Below the pieces are notes generated by a model. The model did not search any database. It was not told the origin of the DNA and saw only the letters and a program-made list of their open reading frames with translations. Of a stretch of 48,750 nt of DNA, positions 39,088-46,886 are shown in pieces. Both the position numbers and the translations under genes were made by a program. This stretch comes from a virus, in the IMG/VR virus record IMGVR_UViG_3300021389_002918, positions 1 through 48,750 of that record. One strand, written 5' to 3'. Position 1 is the stretch's first letter. Every line of letters starts with the position of its first letter.

Positions 39088-40863
39088 TTATCCGTCACAA
39101 CTAATACAGTCTTCCATTGCTTTTTGTGCAATGTCACCTCTTAGTACAGATTCAGTTCTCATATAATATAAAGTTTTAATCCCTTGCTTCCATGCTTCTA
39201 AATGAACCTGATTAATCCACTTTGGTGTAGCTTCTTTAGGAAAGGCAAGATTTAAAGATACTGCTTGGTCTACATATTGTTGTCTAACACCTGCCTGTTT
39301 TACTAATTCCAATTGATTAATTTCTTTAAAGGTTTTAAACACATCTTTAAACGGTACACCTTCTTGGTATTGTGGAACATCTTTACATTTCATTAGTATT
39401 CCTTTTAAGAAACACCAATCATCTAAGAATTTTAAACCTTGCACAGATCCACCATCAGCCATAATTTTATCCCATACCTTTTTATTATCATGACCAATTT
39501 TATCAAGGTAACCTTCTAACTGAGTGTTCTTTCTAATAAAGGTTCCTTTTGCAGATTGATCAGTCCATATATTTGCAGGTACAGGTTCAATCCCTGCGGA
39601 TATTCCACCAGCCAATTTAGAATTAGAAACCGTAGGTGCAACTGCCCTTAAGTGTGTATTTCTGAACCCGGTATCTCTACACCATAAAGGTTCTCCGTAT
39701 TCCTCAGCAAGATCGCGGCTTGCCTTTTCACTTTCTATTTTAATTTGAGAAAATATATTACGAGTTTCGTATTGTGCTTCTAAACCTTCAAACGCGATAC
39801 CTCTTTGTTGTAAATAAGTATGCCATCCTAAAACACCTAACCCAATTGCCCTACCTTTTTCTGCAGTTCTTACTGAGTTTTCAAACCCTTTTCTGTATTT
39901 TGCTTTTTGAATAAATTCTTCAAGTACACCGTCTAGGAACCACGTAGCATCATAAATAAGATTAGTATTTTTCCATTCATCATACTTAGAAAGATTAAGA
40001 GAACTTAGGCAACATACAAATGAATGATTTTCGTCTGTGTGTAAAACAATCTCAGAACAAATATTAGTCATAAACACCTTTAAGCCATTTCTCTTATATG
40101 CTTCAGGGTTTTGTTTATTAACATTACCTCTATACATAATATAAGGTTGACCAGTTTGCCTACGCTTTCTCTGTACTGCGGCATATCTTTTTCTAGATTC
40201 AGCATCACCTTCTAAAACATTTCTCATAAACTTATCCGAAATAATAACACATTGGTTAGTATTCAAACACTGTCTATTAATATCTCCTTTAGGTTCTCTA
40301 ATTTCTAACCATTCCCAAAAGTCCCCATGATCAATGCTTAAGTTTGTACTAGCAGCACCTCTTCTTACTGCACCTTGGTTAGTAGCAAGAATTGTAGAAT
40401 CATTAATTTTAATAAAAGGTACTACACCATCACTTGTACCGTTATCAGTTATAGATGCACCAGCCGGTCTAATCTGATTATGGCATATTCCTACACCGCC
40501 ACCATGTTTAGCCAATAGCATTAATTCAAGGTTCTTTTGGCCTATGTCATTAATAGAATCAGCTACATCAATTCCAAAACAACTAATAGGTAAACCTCTT
40601 TCAGTTCCAGTATTACTTAATACAGGTGATGCTAAATTTAACCATCCCTTCCAAATGTACTTCATAAACTTATCAGCCATTTCTGGTTTTTTAAGCCTAT
40701 TTGCAACGGTTGTTGCAACTCTCCAATATGCATCCTTTGGGGTTTCTCCTGGTAAACAATACCCTCTTGATATTGTATTTAGGTAAACATCAGTATGACC
40801 CCACTCTGGGTAATCAACACCACGTTCCCAACCTAATTCTTTTTCTATTTGATCTGCTGTCAT
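39088..40863 (-). CDS. nrdA: Ribonucleotide reductase large subunit, class I (NrdA)
   Basis: The 591-residue catalytic subunit reduces ribonucleotides to deoxyribonucleotides. Visible motifs are SPVLSNTGTERGLPISCFG, GGGVGICHNQIRPAGA, NICSEIVLHTDENHSFVCCL with the Asn, Cys and Glu of the active site, PTVSNSKLAGGISAGIEP and YYMRTESVL with the radical-transfer Tyr pair. A C-terminal Cys586-x2-Cys589 pair (CISCDG) serves for re-reduction. It is much shorter than T4 NrdA (754). The N-terminal ATP-cone is absent, so overall dATP inhibition through that domain is not expected. It lies 18 bases after nrdB. Confidence 0.95.
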   Translation of the reverse strand: MTADQIEKELGWERGVDYPEWGHTDVYLNTISRGYCLPGETPKDAYWRVATTVANRLKKPEMADKFMKYIWKGWLNLASPVLSNTGTERGLPISCFGIDVADSINDIGQKNLELMLLAKHGGGVGICHNQIRPAGASITDNGTSDGVVPFIKINDSTILATNQGAVRRGAASTNLSIDHGDFWEWLEIREPKGDINRQCLNTNQCVIISDKFMRNVLEGDAESRKRYAAVQRKRRQTGQPYIMYRGNVNKQNPEAYKRNGLKVFMTNICSEIVLHTDENHSFVCCLSSLNLSKYDEWKNTNLIYDATWFLDGVLEEFIQKAKYRKGFENSVRTAEKGRAIGLGVLGWHTYLQQRGIAFEGLEAQYETRNIFSQIKIESEKASRDLAEEYGEPLWCRDTGFRNTHLRAVAPTVSNSKLAGGISAGIEPVPANIWTDQSAKGTFIRKNTQLEGYLDKIGHDNKKVWDKIMADGGSVQGLKFLDDWCFLKGILMKCKDVPQYQEGVPFKDVFKTFKEINQLELVKQAGVRQQYVDQAVSLNLAFPKEATPKWINQVHLEAWKQGIKTLYYMRTESVLRGDIAQKAMEDCISCDG

Positions 40864-40881
40864 TTTTGTCTTTTTTAATTA

Positions 40882-41877
40882 TTACCAAATATCATCCCAA
40901 TCGTCACCTTCACCGGCTTTAGCATAATCAGTTGGTCTGATTGCAAAAAAGTCAGTATGAGTATGACCACCTGTTAAATGATAAAACCAATCTAATTCAT
41001 CTGCTGATTTTTCATCATATTCAAATATTGGTTCTAATCCTAATTCTTGTAATTTTTCGTTTGTTCTTCTATAAATAAAATTCTTAAGGTCATATGCCTT
41101 TAAGTTTTCAATATCTCCTTGTTCAAAAATCTTATCTATGTAATTATGTTCCATGTTTACAATAAGTTTTGCAGCCTCATAAACAGATTCACTAACATCA
41201 GCTCTCAGATTTTTATCCTCCTCGCACATATGATTAAATAATCGGCATCCCATTTTAGAATGTAATGATTCATCCCTCACGGACCATTTCATTTGTTGGC
41301 CTATACCTTTTAATAAGTTTCTCATTTGGAAACTATAAAGAACTGCAAAGGAACTATATAAAGATACACCTTCAGCAAAAGCAGAAAATATTGCAAGACT
41401 CCTAGCAACTTCCTTTCTTGCATCTGCATTTTCTAATAAATCCTTATCAGTATACTCGGCATTTGTAGACATTAAGAATTCAAATTTATCAGCCATTGAA
41501 GGCTCATGTAAAAATGCAGCAAAATCTTCAAGACCTAAAGTTTCATTAAGATAAGAATATGCAACGGCATGAATTGTTTCTTGTGATCCAAACATCATTG
41601 CCATTTGTCTGATTTCATGTTTAGGAAACCATTTAGTTACCATCCCGGTCCAATAATCAGATACTGCACATTCGGTTTGAGCAAAGCCTAAAAGAATATT
41701 TCCAACTAGGTTCTTTTCATGAGGTTTAAGATTTTCATTCCAATCCTTTACATCACCTTGCATTGAAATTTCTGTATGTAGCCAAAATGCTTGGGCTTGT
41801 GGTAACCAACCATCCAAATAATATTCTGGATATTCAAAAGGTTTATATTCGATGCGTTCAGTGAAGAGTTTACTCAT
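40882..41877 (-). CDS. nrdB: Ribonucleotide reductase small subunit, class I (NrdB)
   Basis: The 331-residue product is the ferritin-like radical subunit (T4 NrdB has 388). Metal ligands and the radical site fit the family: Glu in HTEISMQGD, then QETIHAVAYSY with Glu, His three later and a Tyr seven later as in EXXHSRSY, then EGVSLYSSF, and RDESLHSKMG with the last Glu and His. The Tyr that carries the radical is retained. The C-terminus ends DDWDDIW, the usual aromatic/acidic tail that docks to NrdA. A perfect hairpin lies 25 bases upstream of its start. Confidence 0.95.
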   Translation of the reverse strand: MSKLFTERIEYKPFEYPEYYLDGWLPQAQAFWLHTEISMQGDVKDWNENLKPHEKNLVGNILLGFAQTECAVSDYWTGMVTKWFPKHEIRQMAMMFGSQETIHAVAYSYLNETLGLEDFAAFLHEPSMADKFEFLMSTNAEYTDKDLLENADARKEVARSLAIFSAFAEGVSLYSSFAVLYSFQMRNLLKGIGQQMKWSVRDESLHSKMGCRLFNHMCEEDKNLRADVSESVYEAAKLIVNMEHNYIDKIFEQGDIENLKAYDLKNFIYRRTNEKLQELGLEPIFEYDEKSADELDWFYHLTGGHTHTDFFAIRPTDYAKAGEGDDWDDIW

Positions 41878-41902
41878 GTTTAAATTTTTCTTTTTGACTA
41901 AA

Positions 41903-41922
41903 TATGCATCGGCAGATGCATA
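41903..41922 (-). other. Perfect 8-bp hairpin upstream of nrdB
   Basis: Minus-strand TATGCATC-TGCC-GATGCATA is an exact inverted repeat in the 74-base gap between the polymerase N-half and nrdB. There is no T-run, so it is not a canonical terminator. It could bind a regulator, be processed, or form an attenuator. Confidence 0.5.
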
Positions 41923-41951
41923 GTTTGTTTTGTTTAATGTTAATTATTTAT

Positions 41952-43358
41952 TTAAGACTTTTTAAGTTCTTGTTCCAAATCATATGCTTTTTGCTGTAAA
42001 CGGAAAGATTCTTTCTTATATTCCTTTCTTTGTGAATATAACCTAGTAAGAACATCCTTTAAGATTGATCTTTCAGTATCATATACTGCTCCAGTTACTG
42101 ATACAATATTATTGTCACCCTTTTCTTCAGATCTCTTTTCAGGTGATACCTTTTTCTTAAAGCTTTCTGGTGAAACGTTCATCTGTCTCATAATAGAAGG
42201 GTATAGGGAAGCAAAGTCAAATGCAGCAACAGCATTATGCATACCTGTTATAGGCTCTTTTACAAAGGCTCCCTCGAATTGTTCTCTTTTTGCAGGTGGT
42301 GCTTTAGGATCTTTTGCCATTACAAGATTCCTTGTTAAAAATTCCCTTGCCAATAATGCCTCAGTAATTGCAACTGGTGATGCTGCTTTAAAAATACTAA
42401 TCTGACTCATATGAGCAATAGTTAAGGCAATATCCATTGTTTTAATTTTTTCATGAATAAGATAAACTAATGCAGTATCAATTACATTATAGAAAACATA
42501 TTTAGGATAATCCTTTTCATACATATCCTGAATAGTACCTTCATATTTAACTTTCTTAATACCTACAACAGCTTCACCTACAGTATCAAGTTTAAAATCT
42601 TCTTTAATATCAACAGTCCTATCCCATTTAGCATAAATATCTAAATAATCCATTACACCTACATGACAAGGAAATTCATCTCTACCAAACGTTCTTCCTA
42701 ATGGAGAAGCAGATCCGATATCAATCCCTAATTTTTTACATCGGTTAATAATATATTGCCAATCAAATTTTACATAGTTCCAACCTGTCATCATTGGAAA
42801 TTTCTGAACGAAAGACATCATAAAAGTTGACATCATATCATATTCAGTTTTAAAACATTTAAATGTAAATGAAAAATCATCATCTATATTTTTAAAATGT
42901 TCATCTATTTGTTTTTGTATTTTTGTTTGCGTTTGATTATCTAAATCTTTAGTTGCTAAAACGATACATTGTTTTTCTGGAGTAACAATACAAATAGTAG
43001 TAACAGGATTAGGTGCTTTACTTGGTTCAGGAAATGAATCAGTTACCTCAACTTCAATATCTACAAAATATGTTCTAGGAAAATGATAACCGAAAATAAG
43101 TTCTCTATCAGACTTAGATAAGTTATCCATATATTCGATAACCCTATACTTATTTAAGAATCTTGACCTTGCCTTCTTAACTGACCGACCGTCCCAATTT
43201 TTTATTTTTGAATCTGCATTAGGATCACCTTCATCACATACCTCCCAATTAAACATATCTTCTGGTTTAAGATCGTAAGTTTTAAATCTAGTTTTACCAT
43301 CAAGGTTAAAATAAGATACCCATAATTGGCGATCTTCTTGTGTAATATCTAAAAGCAT
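41952..43358 (-). CDS. gp43: DNA polymerase, exonuclease and palm N-terminal half (split gp43)
   Basis: The 468-residue product is the first part of a T4-type family B polymerase. The proofreading 3'-5' exonuclease is complete: TYFVDIEVEV with Asp100 and Glu102 (Exo I), TGWNYVKFDW with Asn194 and Asp199 (Exo II), and YNVIDTALVYL with Asp294 (Exo III). Motif A, AAFDFASLYPSIM with Asp381, follows. The protein then ends in a charged helix (SQRKEYKKESFRLQQKAYDL to EQELKKS), just where the fingers would begin. Motifs B and C are in the gene at 24712-25830. No intein sequence is found at the break. The two charged helices could pair to rejoin the halves (inference). Confidence 0.94.
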   Translation of the reverse strand: MLLDITQEDRQLWVSYFNLDGKTRFKTYDLKPEDMFNWEVCDEGDPNADSKIKNWDGRSVKKARSRFLNKYRVIEYMDNLSKSDRELIFGYHFPRTYFVDIEVEVTDSFPEPSKAPNPVTTICIVTPEKQCIVLATKDLDNQTQTKIQKQIDEHFKNIDDDFSFTFKCFKTEYDMMSTFMMSFVQKFPMMTGWNYVKFDWQYIINRCKKLGIDIGSASPLGRTFGRDEFPCHVGVMDYLDIYAKWDRTVDIKEDFKLDTVGEAVVGIKKVKYEGTIQDMYEKDYPKYVFYNVIDTALVYLIHEKIKTMDIALTIAHMSQISIFKAASPVAITEALLAREFLTRNLVMAKDPKAPPAKREQFEGAFVKEPITGMHNAVAAFDFASLYPSIMRQMNVSPESFKKKVSPEKRSEEKGDNNIVSVTGAVYDTERSILKDVLTRLYSQRKEYKKESFRLQQKAYDLEQELKKS

Positions 43359-43380
43359 ATTTATTTTTTATAAGTAAAAA

Positions 43381-43875
43381 TTAGTAATTGTTTTCTTGTC
43401 TGTTCCAATTCTCTTCATTCTTAGAAAGATAGTAATTATAGAATTCTTGTGGTGTAACACCGATGGCTAAACCTGCATTAAATACAAAATGCATTACATC
43501 GATCCATTCCATTTTTAATTCCTTTAAATCACCAGGAGTTAAATCAGATAACTTTTGTTTTCTAATTTCAGGATTTGCAGATTTCCAAGGTTTCCATGCA
43601 GCATTACCTTCACCATCTTCAATGCCTCCTACTGCATCCATCATTTCATGTAATTCATCGATAATTGCATGATTTGTTACCATGAGAAAATCTACAACAT
43701 CACCTATAGTAAATTCAGAAAAAGGTTTTCTACCTTGTTTCTCAAAATACATAGATTGTGTTTTTGCTTGGAGTGAATAAAGATCTTCTAATGAATTTTT
43801 AGAATGATCATAACCGTTCTCTGAAAAGTAATCTCTTACCTCGAGATCTTTACATTTATTATCAATGTTAGCCAT
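43381..43875 (-). CDS. Dimeric (all-alpha) dUTPase / NTP pyrophosphatase
   Basis: The 164-residue product matches the all-alpha dimeric dUTPase/MazG-like family. An AIIDELHEMMDAVG helix carries acidic metal ligands, a Trp/Lys-containing loop WKPWK follows, then EWIDVMHFVFNAGLAIG with Glu and Asp, and the tail YYLSKNEENWNRQENNY with the Lys, Asn and Arg that hold the nucleotide. It splits dUTP or dUDP to dUMP, keeping uracil out of phage DNA and supplying dTMP synthesis. It lies just before the polymerase N-half, next to the RNR genes, and has a TATATAAAAATAAA box. Confidence 0.85.
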   Translation of the reverse strand: MANIDNKCKDLEVRDYFSENGYDHSKNSLEDLYSLQAKTQSMYFEKQGRKPFSEFTIGDVVDFLMVTNHAIIDELHEMMDAVGGIEDGEGNAAWKPWKSANPEIRKQKLSDLTPGDLKELKMEWIDVMHFVFNAGLAIGVTPQEFYNYYLSKNEENWNRQENNY

Positions 43876-43886
43876 AAAATATTTGA

Positions 43887-43900
43887 TTTATTTTTATATA
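43887..43900 (-). promoter_or_regulatory. Candidate promoter, TATATAAAAATAAA
   Basis: Minus-strand TATATAAAAATAAA, 11 bases before the dUTPase start at 43875; identical to the box before gp41 (21058). Confidence 0.45.
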
Positions 43901-43918
43901 GCTAATCTATACATTTGT

Positions 43919-44755
43919 TTACATGTAAGCAGAAGGATTTGGGAGACCACTATAATGATCCCATAGTGCATCTTCATCCCATTTAGAATCATACCAAAAC
44001 ATTCTTCCATTTTTATCTTTTCTCTTTGCCATATTAGGATTACCGTAGCATCTCATAAATTTTCTAAGAGGTTCTGGATCTGTACTAAACGGACTTTCCC
44101 AATCTTTTAATTGACCGCCACCTAAAGCATATGCCTGTAAAGGAATATCTCTACATAGTACAAAAATATCAGGTTCTCTTTTAAGAATATCTCTAGCAGA
44201 AGCAAAAGGATTAATATGAGGAAGGCGATAAAGTATTTCTGCTCTAAGATAATTTCCTATACCGTTAAAGTAAGACTGGTTCATCAGTACTGTGTGTATA
44301 GGGTGATTAAATGCAGCTTTATCTAAGTTATGAATAATATTATCAGTAAAGGCATCATATTCAGTTGTAGGATCTGGTCCTCTGTTAGGAGACCAATCAT
44401 CTACCCATTTCCACTTACCGAATCTACGGACATCTACAAATGATAATGTAGTTCCATCTTTTTCAACAAACATAAGATGAGAATGCTTTTTTTCATTTCC
44501 TGTATTTGTATGGGCAAAATGACCGCTCATTCCCATAGTCATTAAGAGGTGCCTTTTTTCCTGTGAGTCATTATTATGAAGAGTAAGCATAAGTTCTTTA
44601 CCCCTACTCTCTGCAGATATTCTAAAGAACTTAAAGGGTACTTCAATATCTTTACCTTTATGAACTGGATTCTTTTTAATGTTTACAAATTTTAATCCGT
44701 TTGCCGATTTATTGATATAATCGGCGGTTAATCTAAGTTCAGCTAATTCTGGCAT
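43919..44755 (-). CDS. Fpg/Nei-family DNA glycosylase, zinc-less finger type
   Basis: The 278-residue product is an Fpg/Nei base-excision enzyme. The N-terminus MPELAEL carries catalytic Pro2 and Glu3. RGKELMLTL holds the conserved Lys, followed by MGMSGHF and VDVRRFG. LMNQSYFNGIGNYLRAEILY is the helix-two-turn-helix. In the C-terminal finger the usual four Cys are absent: RCYGNPNMAKRKDKNGRMFW keeps the GR with the catalytic Arg but not the second CxxC, a zinc-less finger like NEIL1. The MPELAELRLTADYIN start also recalls NEIL1. It should remove oxidised bases from phage DNA. It is four bases after the EHxVPV gene, in a DNA-repair neighbourhood. Confidence 0.9.
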   Translation of the reverse strand: MPELAELRLTADYINKSANGLKFVNIKKNPVHKGKDIEVPFKFFRISAESRGKELMLTLHNNDSQEKRHLLMTMGMSGHFAHTNTGNEKKHSHLMFVEKDGTTLSFVDVRRFGKWKWVDDWSPNRGPDPTTEYDAFTDNIIHNLDKAAFNHPIHTVLMNQSYFNGIGNYLRAEILYRLPHINPFASARDILKREPDIFVLCRDIPLQAYALGGGQLKDWESPFSTDPEPLRKFMRCYGNPNMAKRKDKNGRMFWYDSKWDEDALWDHYSGLPNPSAYM

Positions 44756-44758
44756 ATT

Positions 44759-45268
44759 TTAACAGTTAAATCCTTTAATGTAAATATCTAAGGAGGTTAA
44801 TAATTCAGGAGTTCTTACGCCGCTCCTACATACGGCATCCAATGTTTTTTGTTCAGTTTTAAGTATCCAAGCAATCTTAAGATTATTAACTAAGACATCA
44901 TGAATATTCTTAACTGTGATTTTTTCTAAGTCATAAAGCTTTTTTGCTATTTGAGATACTGGTACAATATGTTCTTGGTGAAAGATACCATTTTGCCTAC
45001 CTATATCTCTCAATCCGCTTTTATGATTTTGTTCTTTCCACCTTACCCACTGTAGTCTTTCTTCCGCATCAGGTATTTCCATTTTCTTTGCTTCACTTAA
45101 TGCACCTAAAGAATACATATAAGGTATTCCATGTTGTCTAGGATTATCAGAAGAGAATCTAATTATTCTGGATATAGCATACTTGGTATCTTTATCATCA
45201 GGATTTTCATCATACCATTTAAGTAACGGGTATAATGTTTCGGCATATAATTTTATTCTTGGTATCAT
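44759..45268 (-). CDS. Unknown protein with EHxVPV motif, 169 aa
   Basis: The 169-residue product contains IFHQEHIVPVSQIAKKLYDL near residue 98, then NNLKIAWILKTEQKTLDAV and, last, RTPELLTSLDIYIKGFNC. The His-x2-His and EHxVPV pattern, followed by a KIAxILKxEQ strand, resembles conserved unnamed phage proteins and hints at an HNH/beta-beta-alpha-metal-type nuclease or a metal-binding fold, but I cannot show the third motif. It begins inside the stop of the sigma-70-like gene (ATGA overlap) and ends four bases before the glycosylase, so it belongs to that unit. A self-standing homing nuclease is possible but unsupported by any inserted intron. Confidence 0.55.
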   Translation of the reverse strand: MIPRIKLYAETLYPLLKWYDENPDDKDTKYAISRIIRFSSDNPRQHGIPYMYSLGALSEAKKMEIPDAEERLQWVRWKEQNHKSGLRDIGRQNGIFHQEHIVPVSQIAKKLYDLEKITVKNIHDVLVNNLKIAWILKTEQKTLDAVCRSGVRTPELLTSLDIYIKGFNC

Positions 45269-45837
45269 CCTTTCATCAGTTTTAGAGCATTACGAATATT
45301 TCCGTTTACCGCCTGAACAGTCAGACCAAGTTCTTTGGCAATTTCAGAGGTTTTCATTTCATGGCAGCCAATACCGAATTTCATTTTAATGATTTCCTGT
45401 TGCTTAGGTTTTAGTTTGGTAAGTAAACCTGCAATAGTATGATTCAGATGTGATTCATTATGAGCAGATTCAATATAAGGTTGATATGAACCTTGGTAAG
45501 TAGCATCCAATACAGATACTTTAGGAGCCTCTTCGGTAAGGTGAGTCTTATGCGCCGGTACTCGGATGGTACGGCTTTTGTTATTAAGAGCTTGGCGAAT
45601 TGTTGCCTTAATCCACCATGAGGCATGGGTGGAGAATTTTGCACCGTTTGATTTTGCAGGGTTCCATTTATCCCTTGCCTGGCATAATCCGATTGTACCT
45701 TCATGGATTAGATCTTCTAATGATAATCCCATACCTTGATATTTTTTAGCAAGGTGAACGACCAATCTTAGGTTACCTAATACTGGGTCTTTTGATGTTT
45801 TGTACTCTCCGATTTGTTTGTAGAATGTGTTATCCAT
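45265..45837 (-). CDS. Sigma-70-family RNA polymerase sigma factor
   Basis: The 190-residue product is a compact sigma factor. LRLVVHLAKKYQGMGLSLED, LIHEGTIGLCQARDKWNP, then AKFSTHASWWIKATIRQALN and RTIRVPAH reproduce regions 2.1-2.4 of RpoD (RpoD reads LRLVISIAKKYTNRGLQFLD, then KFSTYATWWIRQAI). Region 3 is very short, and region 4 is present at the end: LKPKQQEIIKMKFGIG then SEIAKELGLTVQAVNGNIRNA with a helix-turn-helix for -35-type recognition. It is distinct from the gp55-like factor at 13065, so the phage makes two sigmas. T4 has no such factor. It may turn on early or middle genes. Confidence 0.92.
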   Translation of the reverse strand: MDNTFYKQIGEYKTSKDPVLGNLRLVVHLAKKYQGMGLSLEDLIHEGTIGLCQARDKWNPAKSNGAKFSTHASWWIKATIRQALNNKSRTIRVPAHKTHLTEEAPKVSVLDATYQGSYQPYIESAHNESHLNHTIAGLLTKLKPKQQEIIKMKFGIGCHEMKTSEIAKELGLTVQAVNGNIRNALKLMKG

Positions 45838-45906
45838 ATTGTTTTCCGTTTTATAATTATATTATAAATATAATAAAAATAATTGGGAAATAAAAATTTT
45901 TGGGAG

Positions 45907-45933
45907 ACTTTTTTCTCTAAAAATGAAAAAAGT
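45907..45933 (-). other. Hairpin upstream of the sigma-70-like gene
   Basis: Minus-strand ACTTTTTTC and GAAAAAAGT pair perfectly (9 bp) around a 9-base loop in the 109-base gap between the 69-aa and sigma genes. The sequence after it is CTCCC then AAAAATTTTT, so it is a weak or non-canonical terminator or a leader structure. Confidence 0.35.
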
Positions 45934-45946
45934 TATTAACAATTTA

Positions 45947-46156
45947 CTAAAGATTACCTGGCTTTAGTTTATCATTTTCAATATCGGATATAAGAAACTT
46001 AATTCTTTCTTTTGCAATATAAGGTGAATCTTCTTTTAATAAAGTTAAAATTTGATTAAGATTCTTTAAAACTAATCTTTTACTTAAAGTAGGATTTTTA
46101 ACCTTTGGTGTAAAACCTGAATCTATCCAATCCTGTACAGTATCTCTAAAACTCAT
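45947..46156 (-). CDS. Hypothetical protein, 69 aa
   Basis: The 69-residue product (MSFRDTVQDWIDSGFTPKVK...) is basic and helical, with no Cys or membrane span. I recognise no family. A CAATATAAAAATAAA stretch lies before the start at 46156, like the replication-type boxes, and 109 bases separate its stop from the sigma gene start. It may be an early phage protein acting on the host, judging only from size and place near a sigma gene. Confidence 0.5.
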   Translation of the reverse strand: MSFRDTVQDWIDSGFTPKVKNPTLSKRLVLKNLNQILTLLKEDSPYIAKERIKFLISDIENDKLKPGNL

Positions 46157-46245
46157 AACTTATTTATTTTTATATTGATTATAAAAGGTTTGTTTAAAGT
46201 AATAATAAAATAATAGGTGAAACTAATAAGGTGTGTCTATCGCAC

Positions 46246-46536
46246 TTATTCTTGTTCTATCTCAAGTTGTTTAATCCACTGAACTGCTCTTTGGCATAAT
46301 TCAAACTCTTCAGCATTTTCAACTCTGTGGAGATTAAGCTTTAATGCTTCTAGGTAGTTTTCTCTTTTTACTGTAATGTCCATATCAAGACTACTGAGTA
46401 TACCTAATGCAATAACATCAGCACCTTCGTCTAACCCATTACATATTCCTTCTACAACTGCCATAGAAACTTCTGTAGCCTTTAAGCGAGCTTCTTCTTC
46501 GAGCTCTTCCATATTATTTGCATTAAATTCAAGCAT
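46246..46536 (-). CDS. Hypothetical acidic protein, 96 aa
   Basis: The 96-residue product is strongly acidic and helical (MEELEEEARLKATEVSMAVV), with a central EGADVIALGILSSLDMDITV stretch. No known motif is visible. It overlaps the 112-aa gene upstream by eight bases, so the pair is likely co-translated. An acidic, small, early-type protein could mimic DNA or bind a host target (inference). After its stop, a weak stem (AATAAG with CTTATT) is seen but without a T-run. Confidence 0.5.
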   Translation of the reverse strand: MLEFNANNMEELEEEARLKATEVSMAVVEGICNGLDEGADVIALGILSSLDMDITVKRENYLEALKLNLHRVENAEEFELCQRAVQWIKQLEIEQE

Positions 46537-46867
46537 TGATACCGTTCTTTATTTGTAAACATATATGACACTTTTCATATTCTTCATCATCTTGAAAAAC
46601 CTGAATCATGTTATCCAATAATGTATTTGCTTCTGAAATAGTAACACTCTTTGTTTTTATTAGAGACTTCACAGCAAGAACAGATTCTTTAATACTTAGT
46701 TTATCAAAGTCACTGTAAAACTTTTCAGCTTGTTTCTTTGCCCATGTTTTCTGTTCTTCTTCCATATCTGCCATAGCATACATTTTGGCGATTTCATCCA
46801 TTTCAATATCATGATCCTGTGGATTAAAACCATCTTCGGGATCTGAATTGTACCAATCGTTTATCAT
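46529..46867 (-). CDS. Hypothetical protein, 112 aa, with CxxC pair
   Basis: The 112-residue product is acidic at the N-terminus (MINDWYNSDPEDGFNPQDHD), helical in the middle and ends with a CHIC pair near residue 102. One Cys pair is not enough for a full zinc ribbon, though a dimer could share a metal. It starts the unit after the terminator at 46906, behind the TTGTTATATTTAAAT box shared with rnh. I recognise no family. It overlaps the acidic 96-aa gene by eight bases. Confidence 0.55.
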   Translation of the reverse strand: MINDWYNSDPEDGFNPQDHDIEMDEIAKMYAMADMEEEQKTWAKKQAEKFYSDFDKLSIKESVLAVKSLIKTKSVTISEANTLLDNMIQVFQDDEEYEKCHICLQIKNGINA

Positions 46868-46886
46868 ATTTCTTATTTTATTATTT

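Noticed and set aside
24712-43358. Split intein joining the polymerase halves
   Set aside because: The N-half ends in a charged helix and LKKS before a stop and the C-half starts with an ordinary helix. No intein block or Cys/Ser splice residue is seen.
46157-46245. Terminator after the 96-aa gene (AATAAG with CTTATT)
   Set aside because: The stem is only six pairs with a bulge and no T-run follows on the minus strand.
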